A stretch of 64,000 bases of DNA from Yinghuangia seranimata (GCF_029953285.1 NZ_JASAOI010000017.1:216514-280513); one strand, 5' to 3'. Counted from the first letter of the stretch, positions 30,951-39,730 are shown. Translations and numbers: made by a program. The notes: generated from the sequence alone by a model not told the origin.

Positions 30951-31702
30951 CAGGTGTACGACCTCCGCTGGTCGGGCGGCGGGATCTGGGCGCCCTTGTA
31001 CTCGACGGGCACACCGCCGAGCGGGTAGTCCTTCCGCTGCGGGTGGCCGGGCCAGTCGTCCGGCATGAGGATGCGCGTGAGGGCCGGGTGGCCGTCGAAG
31101 ACGATGCCGAAGAAGTCGTACGTCTCGCGCTCGTGCCAGTCGAGCGTCGGGTACACCTTCACGAGCGACGGCACGTGCGGGTCGCCGTCGGGCGCCGCGA
31201 CCTCGAGGCGCACCGCGCGGTTGTGGGTGATCGAGCGCAGGTGGTACACCGCGTGCAGCTCGCGGCCCTCGTCGGTCGGGTAGTGCACGCCGCTGACGCC
31301 GGAGCACAGTTCGAAGCGCAGCGCGGGGTCGTCGCGCAGCGTCAGGGCGACCTTGACGAGGTTGTCGCGGTGCACGTGGAAGGTCAGCTCGCCGCGGTCG
31401 ACGACGACGCGCGCGACAGCGGCGTCGAACGCGAGGCCCGACTCGGCCAGGGCGCCTTCGAGTTCGTCGGCGACGAGGTCGAACTCGCCTTCCTGGCGAG
31501 CCTCTTCACCGGGGACGCTGTGCGGCCCGCCGTACGGCCGGATCGCCGGGGCGGGGAGGGCCAGTGTGCGCACCAGCCGCCCGTAGCCCGACGTGTCGCC
31601 GGACCCCTTCGCGCCGAACATGCCGTGCCGGACCTCGAGGACCTCGCCGCCGCCGTCACCACGCGGGACGGGAACCCCGGATCCGTTCTGTGCGTCACTC
31701 AC
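30950..31702 (-). CDS. nuoC: NADH-quinone oxidoreductase subunit C
   Basis: A 250-aa 30-kDa-type subunit, not fused to NuoD. The family core [61 protein letters not shown] is clear, read here in parts. The N-terminal 70 residues are variable. The start GTG at 31702 overlaps the nuoB stop (GTGA). It helps to connect the peripheral arm to the membrane arm. Confidence 0.96.
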   Translation of the reverse strand: MSDAQNGSGVPVPRGDGGGEVLEVRHGMFGAKGSGDTSGYGRLVRTLALPAPAIRPYGGPHSVPGEEARQEGEFDLVADELEGALAESGLAFDAAVARVVVDRGELTFHVHRDNLVKVALTLRDDPALRFELCSGVSGVHYPTDEGRELHAVYHLRSITHNRAVRLEVAAPDGDPHVPSLVKVYPTLDWHERETYDFFGIVFDGHPALTRILMPDDWPGHPQRKDYPLGGVPVEYKGAQIPPPDQRRSYT

Positions 31703-32268
31703 CGAAGCGCGCCCTTCTCGATGAACCGGGGCATCTCGATCGTCGGCGTCGCCTTGAGGGCGGCCTCCTCGGCCGCCTTCGCGGCCTGCACCCGGTTGAC
31801 GCCGAGCGGCATCTGCTGGACCTGCTCGTGGAGCTTGAGGATCGCGTCCATGAGCATCTCGGGACGCGGGGGGCAGCCGGGCAGGTAGATGTCCACGGGG
31901 ACGATGTGGTCGACGCCCTGGACGATCGCGTAGTTGTTGAACATGCCGCCGGACGAGGCGCACACGCCCATGGACAGCACCCATTTCGGCGCCGCCATCT
32001 GGTCGTAGATCTGCCGCAGAACGGGTGCCATCTTCTGGCTGACCCGGCCCGCGACGATCATCAGGTCGGCCTGCCGCGGCGAGGCCCGGAAGACCTCCAT
32101 GCCGAACCGGGCGAGGTCGTACCGCCCCGCGCCGGTCGCCATCATCTCGATCGCGCAGCACGCGAGCCCGAAGGTCGCGGGCCAGAACGAGCTCTTGCGG
32201 AAGTAGCCGGCGAGATCCTCGACCGTGCTGAGCAGGAAGCCGCTGGGCAGCTTCTCCTCAATCCCCAT
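31699..32268 (-). CDS. nuoB: NADH-quinone oxidoreductase subunit B
   Basis: A 189-aa PSST-type subunit holding the N2 [4Fe-4S] cluster next to quinone. The ligands are seen in [22 protein letters not shown] and LPGCPPRPE. It is full length. AGGAGAGG lies about eight bases before the ATG. The 83-base gap to nuoA contains three 9-base direct repeats (32281-32307). Confidence 0.97.
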   Translation of the reverse strand: MGIEEKLPSGFLLSTVEDLAGYFRKSSFWPATFGLACCAIEMMATGAGRYDLARFGMEVFRASPRQADLMIVAGRVSQKMAPVLRQIYDQMAAPKWVLSMGVCASSGGMFNNYAIVQGVDHIVPVDIYLPGCPPRPEMLMDAILKLHEQVQQMPLGVNRVQAAKAAEEAALKATPTIEMPRFIEKGALR

Positions 32269-32280
32269 CGGATGGCCTCT

Positions 32281-32307
32281 CCTGGATCACCTGGAACACC
32301 TGGATCA
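32281..32307. repeat. Three tandem 9-mers between nuoA and nuoB
   Basis: CCTGGATCA, CCTGGAACA, CCTGGATCA, then a partial fourth copy CCTG. They lie in the leader of nuoB; the function is unknown. Confidence 0.7.
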
Positions 32308-32351
32308 CCTGCGTCGGTGGTGCTGCCTGCGGTGTGCGTGCCGGTCCCACG

Positions 32352-32711
32352 TCAGTCCCACTCGAGTCCGCCGCGCCGCCACAGGTAGGCGTAGGCGACG
32401 AACACCGTGGCGATGAACAAGGCCATCTCGACGAGGCCGAAGATGCCGAGGGAGTCGAAGTAGACCGCCCACGGATAGAGGAAGACGATCTCGATGTCGA
32501 AGATGATGAAGAGCATCGCCGTCAGGTAGTACTTCACGGGGAAGCGCCCGCCGCCGGCCGGTTGCGGGGTCGGCTCGATCCCGCACTCGTACGCCTCCAA
32601 CTTGGCCCGGTTGTAGCGCTTGGGCCCGGTCAGTGCGCCGGCGACGAGGGAGACCACTCCGAACGCGGCGGCGATCCCACCGAGCGCAAGGATCGGCGCG
32701 TACAGGTTCAT
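32352..32711 (-). CDS. nuoA: NADH-quinone oxidoreductase subunit A
   Basis: A 119-aa subunit with three membrane helices. The conserved YECGIEP loop (residues about 43-49, carrying the reactive cysteine near the quinone site) and FDIEIVFLYPWAV are diagnostic. The start ATG 32711 is preferred over one eight codons upstream, since it gives the usual MNLYAP-type beginning. It is the first gene of the nuoA-N operon, with a Rex-type operator 56 bases upstream. Confidence 0.96.
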   Translation of the reverse strand: MNLYAPILALGGIAAAFGVVSLVAGALTGPKRYNRAKLEAYECGIEPTPQPAGGGRFPVKYYLTAMLFIIFDIEIVFLYPWAVYFDSLGIFGLVEMALFIATVFVAYAYLWRRGGLEWD

Positions 32712-32766
32712 GCCGCACTGCTCCCTTCCGTCCATCGGGCCCGGTCAGCCCACCCGCTTGTGAGCA

Positions 32767-32782
32767 TGTGACCAGGTTCACA
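32767..32782. promoter_or_regulatory. Rex (redox repressor) operator candidate upstream of nuoA
   Basis: TGTGACCAGGTTCACA matches the Streptomyces Rex operator consensus TGTGAACNNNTTCACA at 12 of 13 defined bases. A wider CTTGTGA...TCACAAG repeat (32758-32784) surrounds it. Rex senses the NADH/NAD ratio and is known to repress respiratory genes in Streptomyces. The site lies 56-71 bp upstream of the nuoA ATG and downstream of a possible -10 (TAGGAT on the minus strand, 32812-32817), a placement suited to repression. Confidence 0.75.
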
Positions 32783-32811
32783 AGCACCCGGAACGGCGCC
32801 GATCCTACGCC

Positions 32812-32817
32812 TCTTCC
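32812..32817 (-). promoter_or_regulatory. Possible -10 of the nuo operon promoter
   Basis: On the minus strand this reads TAGGAT, a good match to the HrdB -10 form TANNNT. No clear -35 lies at 17-18 bases. Transcription would start near 32806, placing the Rex-type site at about +25 to +40. Confidence 0.35.
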
Positions 32818-33000
32818 GATGTGATCTGCGACACGGGCCCAGTTCGATCATGGTGTGATCTTCACCACCTGATGATCGATCAGAAACGATTGCGCAGCGG
32901 CGATCTTCGACCTAGTGCGAGTGGGCGAACACGTAGTGCGATAGGTAAGGCCGACCTGATGTCGATCTTGGTCCGGGCCTATATCACCTGATTTTCGGAC

Positions 33001-33014
33001 CACCAAATTTGGTG
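33001..33014. promoter_or_regulatory. Perfect palindrome CACCAAATTTGGTG
   Basis: A 14-bp perfect palindrome of operator type, about 290 bases upstream of nuoA and 77 bases from the macrodomain gene end. The cognate regulator is unknown. Confidence 0.5.
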
Positions 33015-33090
33015 ATCACAAGCGCACATGTTAAAGCGCCCCATGCCGCGCGCGGGGTCGGCGGCATGGGGCGCGATGCAGGTCAGCGGG

Positions 33091-33618
33091 TCAATGACCG
33101 AGCTCGGCGAGCGCCTCCTCGAAGACCCCGTAGGCGTCCGCGCCGAACAGGACGAAGCGGGCCTCGGCGACCCGCGACGCCGAGCCGGCGTCACGCACCG
33201 TCCGCAACGCGATCCGCGCCCCGTCGTCCATCGGCCACCCGAAGATGCCCGTCGAGATCGCGGGGAACACCACGCTGCGCGCACCCAGCTCGTCGGCCAC
33301 GCGGAGTGACTCGCGATAGCAGGAAGCGAGTTCGGCGGAGCGGTCCTCGGTCCTCGACCACACCGGGCCGACCGTGTGGATGACCCACGTGGCGTCCAGG
33401 TTCCCGGCCGTCGTGGCGACCGCCTGGCCGACGGGCAGGCCGCGGCCGTACCGCGACGCCCTCAGGTCCCGGCACGCGTCGAGGATCGCCGGCCCGCCCT
33501 TGCGGTGGATCGCGCCGTCGACACCCCCGCCGCCGAGCAGCGAGGAGTTGGCGGCGTTGACGATCGCGTCGGCGTGCTGCGCGGTGATATCGCCTTGAAC
33601 CAACGTGATGGTGATCAT
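33091..33618 (-). CDS. Macrodomain protein (O-acetyl-ADP-ribose deacetylase type)
   Basis: A 175-aa single macrodomain. Residues 19-42 give the ligand loop IVNAANSSLLGGGGVDGAIH, and the second loop is VVFPAISTGIFGWP. It is close in pattern to the YmdB/MacroD class, which hydrolyses O-acetyl-ADP-ribose or ADP-ribose esters on proteins. It is transcribed towards nuoA on the same strand, but 380 bases away, so probably a separate unit. The link of NAD-derived metabolites to an NADH dehydrogenase operon is intriguing but not evidence of joint function. Confidence 0.93.
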   Translation of the reverse strand: MITITLVQGDITAQHADAIVNAANSSLLGGGGVDGAIHRKGGPAILDACRDLRASRYGRGLPVGQAVATTAGNLDATWVIHTVGPVWSRTEDRSAELASCYRESLRVADELGARSVVFPAISTGIFGWPMDDGARIALRTVRDAGSASRVAEARFVLFGADAYGVFEEALAELGH

Positions 33619-33901
33619 GCGGGCGAGGCTACGGGAGCGGCCCCCGACGCGGAGCGGATATATATCGGCCGGTTGGCCTAAAACGGGTGCTCTGCAAGGG
33701 ATTTGGTGGTGATCGCGGAGGTTCCGGTTCCGCCGTCCAGCGGTGTTCCGGGGCCCTCGGCGGCGTCGTCCGGCGGCCGCCGACCAAGCCGTCGGTCAAG
33801 CTTCTGCCACGCGGCCGCTACGCGGCTTTTATGCCCTTGATCGACGCCGTTTCGGGACCGCAAAATTCACCTGGCGGATCCGGGCGGAGGGGCGGTTCGG
33901 C

Positions 33902-34867
33902 ATGGTCAAACTCGCGGTCGTCATCCCTTACTTCAACCCTGCGGGCTACGTTTCCCACGAACGGAAACTGGCCCGCTGTCTTACGGCGTACCAGTCCGTG
34001 GGACTGGCCGAGCACGTGTACCTCACCGGCGCCGGCGGGCCGGCCCCGCTGGGCCTGAAGACCGCGTTCTGGGACGAGGACTGCCCGTTCCTGTGGCACA
34101 AGGAACGGCTGATCAACCTGGCCGCCGAACGGCTGCCGTCCGAGTACACGCACGTGGTCTGGTCCGACAGCGACATCCTCGTCGGGCCCGACTGGGCGGA
34201 CGCGGTCACGCGCGCGTTCCACGCGGCCAAGCTCGTCCAGGCCTTCCGCGTCGCCCGCTACCGCGGCACCGACGGGACGCTGCACCGCACCCGCGTCAGC
34301 TCCCTGCTCCGCGGCGACGACGGCGCCATGGGGCTGGTGTGGGGCGCGTGCCGCACCCTCTTCACCGACGGGCCCGGCCTGTTCGACCGCGCGGTCGTGG
34401 GCGGCGGCGACTCGATACTCGGCCGCGCCGTCCACCAGCGCTACGCGGCGCCGTCCGTGCCCTGGCTGCGGGTGCACCGCGAGCTGCTGGCCCGCAGCTG
34501 GTCGTCCGGGCTGCTCGCCGAACAGGACGCGTGGGTCGCGGCCGCGGCCCGCTGGCTCGGCACCGGCGGCGTCGCCTCGGCGTCCGCCGACATCGAGGTG
34601 CTCGAACACGGCACCCGCGAGATGCGCCGCTACAGCGAACGCCAACTACTCCTCGCCGAACTGCTCCCCGCCCTGCACCTGGTCGACGACGGCAACCGCG
34701 TGCTGCGCTGGTCCGCCCTGGGGATGACGGTCGTCGAGCCGGGCGTACGCGCGTACTTCCACAGCCGGCGCGAGGACGAGGGGGCGGGTGCCCCGGCGGT
34801 CGGGTCGCCGATGGTCGCCGCTCCGGCGGTCGGGGCGCAGGCGGTCGCTGCGGAGCCGGCCGCCTAG
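33902..34867 (+). CDS. Glycosyltransferase-like protein (GT-A type)
   Basis: A 321-aa protein starting MVKLAVVIPYFNP, a GT-A nucleotide-sugar-binding beginning. WSDSDI supplies a DxD-type metal motif at residues 89-91, followed by GLVWGACRTLF and a GGGDSILG loop. It has no signal or membrane segment. The C-terminal 30 residues are an Ala/Val/Pro-rich repeat. The frame extends upstream to 33743, but that part is basic low-complexity sequence, so I start at 33902. Donor and acceptor are unknown. Confidence 0.7.
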   Translation: MVKLAVVIPYFNPAGYVSHERKLARCLTAYQSVGLAEHVYLTGAGGPAPLGLKTAFWDEDCPFLWHKERLINLAAERLPSEYTHVVWSDSDILVGPDWADAVTRAFHAAKLVQAFRVARYRGTDGTLHRTRVSSLLRGDDGAMGLVWGACRTLFTDGPGLFDRAVVGGGDSILGRAVHQRYAAPSVPWLRVHRELLARSWSSGLLAEQDAWVAAAARWLGTGGVASASADIEVLEHGTREMRRYSERQLLLAELLPALHLVDDGNRVLRWSALGMTVVEPGVRAYFHSRREDEGAGAPAVGSPMVAAPAVGAQAVAAEPAA

Positions 34868-34883
34868 GAGCCGCACAGGACCC

Positions 34884-34915
34884 ACCGCGCCCGGCTCGCC
34901 AGGCCGGGCCGCGGT
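34884..34915. terminator. Bidirectional terminator hairpin
   Basis: Nearly perfect stem ACCGCGCCCGGC (34884-34895) with GCCGGGCCGCGGT (34903-34915, one bulged base). It lies between the convergent glycosyltransferase and sigma-factor genes. Confidence 0.65.
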
Positions 34916-34920
34916 GCGTT

Positions 34921-35547
34921 CTAGGCCACGACCCGCAGGGGGCGGTGCAGTCCGCTGCGCAAGGCGTACTCCGTCAGCGCTCCGCGCATGCGCCGCCTCG
35001 CCTGGAACAGCCGCGTCATGACGACGCCGCGCACGGCGCCGGTGATCTCGACGATCTCCTGGTACGAACAACCCTCGACGTCAGCGAGGTACAACGTGAT
35101 CCGCAACTCGGGCGGGAGCGCCGCCAGGGCCTCGGTGATCACCGCGTCGGGGAGCCGCTCGAGCACCTCGATCCCCGCGCCGGGCACGGCTCCGGCGTGC
35201 GGCCGCCTCGTCTGCGCGTCGTCTATACGCATCTCCGCAGCGCATGAATTCAGCCACGTGTTGTGCTGGATGCGCAGCAGGCAGGTCCTGAGGTCGGCCT
35301 CGGGCGCGATCCGATGGAACACGCGGTAGGCCCGCTGGTACGTCTCCTGCACCAACTCCTCGGCTGCGTCGGGCCGGCCGGTCATCCGCAGCGCGGCGGC
35401 GTACAACCGGTCCAGATGCGCGAGCGCGTCCCGCTCGAACCGCGCGTCCAGTTCCTCGGCGCTCTCCGCCCGCGGCCCGAACCGGGCACGGACAACGGGG
35501 CGATCAGATGTTCTCGCGACCGGCTCGGCCGCGCCACGGGTCGGCAT
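34921..35547 (-). CDS. ECF sigma factor (SigR-like group)
   Basis: A 208-aa protein. Region 2 runs from FERDALAHLDRLYAAALRMTGRPDAAEELVQETYQRAYRVF; region 4 is LAALPPELRITLYLADVEGCSYQEIVEITGAVRGVVMTRLFQARRRMR. The pattern resembles SigR/SigH-type ECF factors. ATG 35547 has GGGAG six bases upstream. No anti-sigma gene (zinc-binding RsrA type) is adjacent: downstream is a convergent gene and upstream a 324-base gap. Control must therefore be by an unlinked partner or by other means. Confidence 0.9.
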   Translation of the reverse strand: MPTRGAAEPVARTSDRPVVRARFGPRAESAEELDARFERDALAHLDRLYAAALRMTGRPDAAEELVQETYQRAYRVFHRIAPEADLRTCLLRIQHNTWLNSCAAEMRIDDAQTRRPHAGAVPGAGIEVLERLPDAVITEALAALPPELRITLYLADVEGCSYQEIVEITGAVRGVVMTRLFQARRRMRGALTEYALRSGLHRPLRVVA

Positions 35548-35871
35548 AGGGGTCTCCCGATAGTGCGTCGGATACCCCTCAACGATCTCGGCCCGCAAAT
35601 GGCCGATCAATCACCAATCCGGCAACGCTCGGTAGCTCAGGCTCAATGATCGACTCGAGGGGAACGGCATCCCGCCCGATTCAACTGCATTTGACACGAC
35701 TTGCTCCTGGCCGTCTGTTAAGCAACACGGATCGTTGCCTTCACTCTTGTGAACGGTCCGGACCACCCTGCAGCCCGCCGAGCCGCGCGACCCGCCGTGA
35801 AGTCCGTCGCCCGCAACAGCTGTTGGCTCAGTGCTTTTGCGCGCTGTGGATGCCTGATACCCCGTTGGGGG
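35548..35871. other. Intergenic region upstream of sigma-factor gene
   Basis: 324 bases with no supported gene. It must hold the promoter of the sigma-factor gene and the end of the reductase transcript. I do not see a clean SigR-type (GGAAT-N18-GTT) or HrdB promoter. Confidence 0.4.
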
Positions 35872-37182
35872 CTAGGCGGCCGGGGCGATGCGGGCCATGC
35901 CGTTGATGATGCGGTCCATGGCGTCCCCGCCGCGGGGGTCGGTGAGGTTGGCGAGCATCTTCAGGACGAACTTCATCATGAGCGGGTGCGGGAGGCCGTG
36001 CTTGGTGGCGAAGTTCATGACCTTGGGCTCGCCGATGAGTTTCACGAAGAGGCGGCCGAGGGTGTAGTAGCCGCCGTAGGTCTGCTTGAGGATGCGCGGG
36101 TAGTCGTGGAGGGCGCGCTCGCGGCCTTCCGGGGTCTTGCGGGCGAGGGCCTGGGCGATGACCTGGGCGGCGATCTCGCCGGATTCCATGGCGTAGGCGA
36201 TGCCTTCGCCGTTGAACGGGTTGACCATGCCGCCGGCGTCGCCGACCAGGAGGAGGCCCTTGGTGTAGTGCGGCTGCCGGTTGAAGCCCATCGGGAGGGC
36301 GGCGCCGCGGATGGGGCCTTCCTGGTTCTCCTCGGTGTAGCCCCACTCCTCCGGCATGCCGGCGACCCACGCCTTGAGCAGGTCGCGGTAGTCGATGTCC
36401 TTGAACGCGTCGGACGTGTTCAGCAGGCCGAGGCCGACGTTGGACGTGCCGTCGCCCATGCCGAAGATCCAGCCGTAGCCGGGCAGGAGGTCCATCTTGC
36501 CGTCGCGCTTGTCCCACAGTTCGAGCCAGGACTCGAGGTAGTCGTCCTCGTGGCGCGGGGACTTGAAGTACGTGCGGACGGCGACGCCCATCGGCCGGTC
36601 CTCGCGCCGGTGCAGGCCCATGGCGAGGGAGAGCCGCGTGGAGTTGCCGTCGGCGGCGACGACGACGGGCGCCCGGAAGACCCGCTCCTCCTTGGCCGCC
36701 CCGACCTTGGCGCGCACGCCGACGATCCGGCCGGTGCGGTCGTCGAGCACGGGCCCGGTGACGTTGGTCAGCTCGTGCACCTTGGCGCCGGCGGACGCCG
36801 CCTGCCGGGCCAGGATCTCGTCGAAGTCGGTGCGCTTGCGGACGAGTCCGTAGTTGGGGAACGAGGCGAGGTCCGGCCAGTCCAGTTCGAGCTTCATGCC
36901 GCCGCCGAGGATGCGCAGGCCGCGGTTGGGCAGCCAGCCGGCCTCGGGCGAGATGTCGATCCCCATCGACACGAGCTGCTTGACGGCGCGCGGGGTCAGG
37001 CCGTCGCCGCACACCTTCTCGCGCGGGAACGCGGTCTTCTCCAGGAGCAGCACGCTGCGGCCGGTCTTGGCCAGGTGGTACGCGGTGGTCGATCCGGCGG
37101 GCCCGGCGCCGACCACGATGACGTCGGCTTCGTGGGCGGAGTCGGCGGTGCCTGCCGACGCAGCGGACACGGTCTCGGTCAA
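35872..37182 (-). CDS. Geranylgeranyl reductase family flavoprotein (MenJ-like)
   Basis: A 436-aa FAD enzyme. The Rossmann motif DVIVVGAGPAGSTTAYHLA is at residues 20-37, KVCGDGLTPRAV follows, and the second FAD motif GDAGGMVNPFNGEGIAYAMESGE is in the middle. This family saturates isoprenoid double bonds. With menaquinone genes around it, the best guess is partial reduction of the menaquinone side chain, as done by mycobacterial MenJ. The TTG at 37182, six bases after AGGAG, is chosen as start; GTG 37170 and the ATG at 37272 are alternatives. Confidence 0.85.
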   Translation of the reverse strand: MTETVSAASAGTADSAHEADVIVVGAGPAGSTTAYHLAKTGRSVLLLEKTAFPREKVCGDGLTPRAVKQLVSMGIDISPEAGWLPNRGLRILGGGMKLELDWPDLASFPNYGLVRKRTDFDEILARQAASAGAKVHELTNVTGPVLDDRTGRIVGVRAKVGAAKEERVFRAPVVVAADGNSTRLSLAMGLHRREDRPMGVAVRTYFKSPRHEDDYLESWLELWDKRDGKMDLLPGYGWIFGMGDGTSNVGLGLLNTSDAFKDIDYRDLLKAWVAGMPEEWGYTEENQEGPIRGAALPMGFNRQPHYTKGLLLVGDAGGMVNPFNGEGIAYAMESGEIAAQVIAQALARKTPEGRERALHDYPRILKQTYGGYYTLGRLFVKLIGEPKVMNFATKHGLPHPLMMKFVLKMLANLTDPRGGDAMDRIINGMARIAPAA

Positions 37183-37324
37183 CTCGGGCTCCTGGGGTGT
37201 GCCGGGCGGATGCAAGGATGCATGAGGCGCTGCCGGCTTCAGTCTAGGGCGGCGGGCGGCACCTTCCGGCACGGGCCGGTCGGCGCCCGGCGGCTCCGCC
37301 TGCCCGTGCCCGTGGCGGCCTGGG

Positions 37325-38032
37325 TCAGCCCGCGTCGGTCGGGCGCGCGGCGCGCTCCTCGAGGACGATGTCGGCGTCGACCTCGATGCCGGTGCGCTTG
37401 CGGGCCTTCGCGCGCGCCTCGTCGGGGAGTTCCTGGACGTCCACCAGCCGCACCAGCAGTTCGGGCTCGGTCGTGAGCGCCCGGAACACGGTGCCGATGT
37501 CGACGCCGTGCTCGGGCCGGTGCACGACCTCGACGGTGTCCCCCGCCCGGACCTCGCCGGGTTCGATGACGCGCAGGTACGCGCCGGGCACCGCCTCCTG
37601 CGTGAACCGCTTGATCCAGCCCCGTTCGCCGAGGAACCCGGCGAAGGTGCGGCACGGGATGCGCGGCACCGACACCTCGAGCAGCGCGCCGCCGACCTTC
37701 CAGCGCTCGCCGATGACGGCGCCGGTCACGTCGACGCCGACGGTGGTGAGGTTCTCGCCGAAGAGGCCGGGGCGGAGGTCGCGTTCGATGCGGTCCGCCC
37801 AGGTCAGCAGGTCCTCCCAGGCGAAGGCGTACACGGCCTGGTCGGCGCCGCCGTGGTGCCGCAGGTCGCAGATCTCGTCTCCGGCGACGCCGCTGCCCTC
37901 CGCCGGGACGGACAGCAGGACGGGGCCGTCGACCGGACGCTTGTCGATGCCCGTGGTGGCGACGTCGGAGTGCTCGGTGGGGGTGGCCTTGCCGACGTTG
38001 ACGGACTTCAGGACCGGCGTGAGAGGAGACAT
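37325..38032 (-). CDS. MOSC domain protein
   Basis: A 235-aa protein with a YiiM-like MOSC layout: GDEICDLRHHGGADQAVYAFAWEDLLTW (the LRxHGG motif), GLFGENLTTVGVDVT, IGERWKVGGALLEVSVPRIPCRTFA with the conserved cysteine, and AGDTVEVVHRPEHGV. MOSC proteins handle molybdenum-cofactor sulfur or reduce N-hydroxylated compounds with partners. The start is taken as ATG 38032; a GTG nine bases upstream is possible. The role here is unknown. Confidence 0.9.
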   Translation of the reverse strand: MSPLTPVLKSVNVGKATPTEHSDVATTGIDKRPVDGPVLLSVPAEGSGVAGDEICDLRHHGGADQAVYAFAWEDLLTWADRIERDLRPGLFGENLTTVGVDVTGAVIGERWKVGGALLEVSVPRIPCRTFAGFLGERGWIKRFTQEAVPGAYLRVIEPGEVRAGDTVEVVHRPEHGVDIGTVFRALTTEPELLVRLVDVQELPDEARAKARKRTGIEVDADIVLEERAARPTDAG

Positions 38033-38126
38033 GACGGCCACGGTACCGACCGGTCCGGTGGCGGGTCGCGGCGTTTTCGGTCGGCGCCGCAGGGCGGCCC
38101 GGGCGGCCCGGGCCTCCCCGGCCTGC

Positions 38127-39713
38127 TCAACCGGGCAGCTCCCCCGCGTTCGCCCGCGCCGGGTGCGCGGCCCCCGCCGGTCCCGCCGCGAAGACCCGGA
38201 GCACGTTCTCCGTCACCTGGGTCGCGAACGCCCGGGCCGCGTCGTCCAGGAAGCTGCCGCAGCCGCTGCCCAGCGCGCACACCCACCGCATGGTCCCGGT
38301 GGAGAACACCCCGGCCCCCGAGGGCACCGTGTAGTACGACGCGTTCGCGAAGTCCGCCTTGCCCCCGCAGGTCACCGGCGAGTGGCTGAGCACCTGGAGT
38401 GGCTGCGGCGGCGCCGGGTCCCGCACCACGCGGTCGTACTCGACGCCGACGAGGCCGGTGAACGCGCTGCCGCGCCGCACGCCGGTCCCGGCGAACACCC
38501 ACGCGTCCGGGTCCCACACGACGAACGACGCGTTGCCCGGGAAGCACTGGTAGAGCGTCCCGGTCAGGTCGTTCTCGGGCCGCGGGTGGGGCGGCAGCCG
38601 CCAGTCCTGCGTGGTCTCGGACGGGTCGTCGGCGCGCATCGGGTCCTCGGCCGCCGACTTGTAGCAGACCACCAGCCGGTGCGGCCCGAGCGCGGTCTCG
38701 CCGAAGCGGATGTGCCGGTTGACCGCGTTGGCGCCGAGGAAGGCCAGGTTGGTGCCGCCGTCGCGGAGCGCGGAGGCGTTCGTGCGCATTGCCGTCGACC
38801 AGTACTCGTCGTGGCCGAGCGTGAGCACGGCGGTGGCGCCCTTGAAGCGTTCCGGCGCGGCGTCCAGGTCGACGTCGGTCGCGTACGCGAGCGGCAGCCC
38901 CATGCGTTCGGCGACCGCCACCAGCGGCTGCTCGAAGTTGAGGAACCCGGAGGCGCCGCTGCTGTCGTACGGCCGGTCGAAGCTCACGGCACGCGCCCGG
39001 TCCGCGTAGTCCTTGGGCCCGTTGTAGAGGTCGTAGCCGCCCCACAGGTTGTACGCCTGCCACGTCGTCACCGCGTTGACCAGCACGGTCCGCCCCTGCG
39101 CGCGGCCCGAGCGCACGGTGACCGGCACATAGGTGCTGTAGCCCTCGTCGGAGGCGAGCAGCAGCAGGTATGAGCCCTCCGGCCAGTCGCCGGCCGCCGG
39201 CGTGACGGTGAGCGAGGGCTGCCAGTCGGCGTGCACGGTGTTGACGCCGGGGTCGACGACGGGCGGGTGCTGCTTCACGCCCTGCTGGTGGTCGGAGTGC
39301 CACACCTCGCGGCCGCGCGCCCCGCCGTACCAGCCCATCCGGTACGCGGTCACGGTGAAGCCGGGCGCGGTCGTGGACACGAACAGCCGGAACGGCTCGC
39401 CGGGTTCGACGGCGACCTTGTCGGCGTAGCCCTCGATGGCGTGCGCGGGCCCGGTCTTCAGGCCGGTCTTCCACGCGTCGGTGCCCGGCCGGGCGTTCTC
39501 GGCGGTGACGTCGAGGGCCCCGGTGCCGGGCGGCTCGGCGCGGCCCGGCGGGGCGGTCTTCGCGGACGGCGTCGGCGCGGCGCCCGTCGGCCGCCCCGGG
39601 CCGGGAGGCGACCCGTCGGAGCAGCCGGAGGCGGGGACGACGACCGCGACCAAGAGGGCGGCGAGGCGGAAAAGGAGGAGGGCGCCGCGGCGCCGCGCGG
39701 TCGGTAAGCGCAT
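38127..39713 (-). CDS. Secreted lipoprotein with N,N-dimethylformamidase-like domain
   Basis: A 528-aa protein with a lipoprotein-type leader (LLLFRLAALLVAVVVPASGC, Cys near residue 31) and then a Pro/Gly-rich linker. The folded part has SFDRPYDSSGASGFLNFEQP, LTLGHDEYWSTAMR and LAFLGANAVNRHIRF, which recall the large subunit of N,N-dimethylformamidase. The ATG has GGAGG six bases upstream and lies 17 bases after menG, so it is co-transcribed with menG. The extracellular function is unknown; the DMFase link is a weak family call and no amidase activity is implied. Confidence 0.65.
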   Translation of the reverse strand: MRLPTARRRGALLLFRLAALLVAVVVPASGCSDGSPPGPGRPTGAAPTPSAKTAPPGRAEPPGTGALDVTAENARPGTDAWKTGLKTGPAHAIEGYADKVAVEPGEPFRLFVSTTAPGFTVTAYRMGWYGGARGREVWHSDHQQGVKQHPPVVDPGVNTVHADWQPSLTVTPAAGDWPEGSYLLLLASDEGYSTYVPVTVRSGRAQGRTVLVNAVTTWQAYNLWGGYDLYNGPKDYADRARAVSFDRPYDSSGASGFLNFEQPLVAVAERMGLPLAYATDVDLDAAPERFKGATAVLTLGHDEYWSTAMRTNASALRDGGTNLAFLGANAVNRHIRFGETALGPHRLVVCYKSAAEDPMRADDPSETTQDWRLPPHPRPENDLTGTLYQCFPGNASFVVWDPDAWVFAGTGVRRGSAFTGLVGVEYDRVVRDPAPPQPLQVLSHSPVTCGGKADFANASYYTVPSGAGVFSTGTMRWVCALGSGCGSFLDDAARAFATQVTENVLRVFAAGPAGAAHPARANAGELPG

Positions 39714-39730
39714 GGCGGCCCTCCTCGGGC

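Larger units (their letters stand above)
32712..33090. other. Regulatory intergenic region upstream of nuoA
   Basis: About 380 bases, more A/T-rich than the surroundings. It contains the Rex-type site, other TGTGATC/TTCACC-type elements near 32853-32867 and a perfect 14-bp palindrome at 33001-33014. The 3' end of the macrodomain gene is the right border. No protein-coding gene is seen. Confidence 0.6.
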
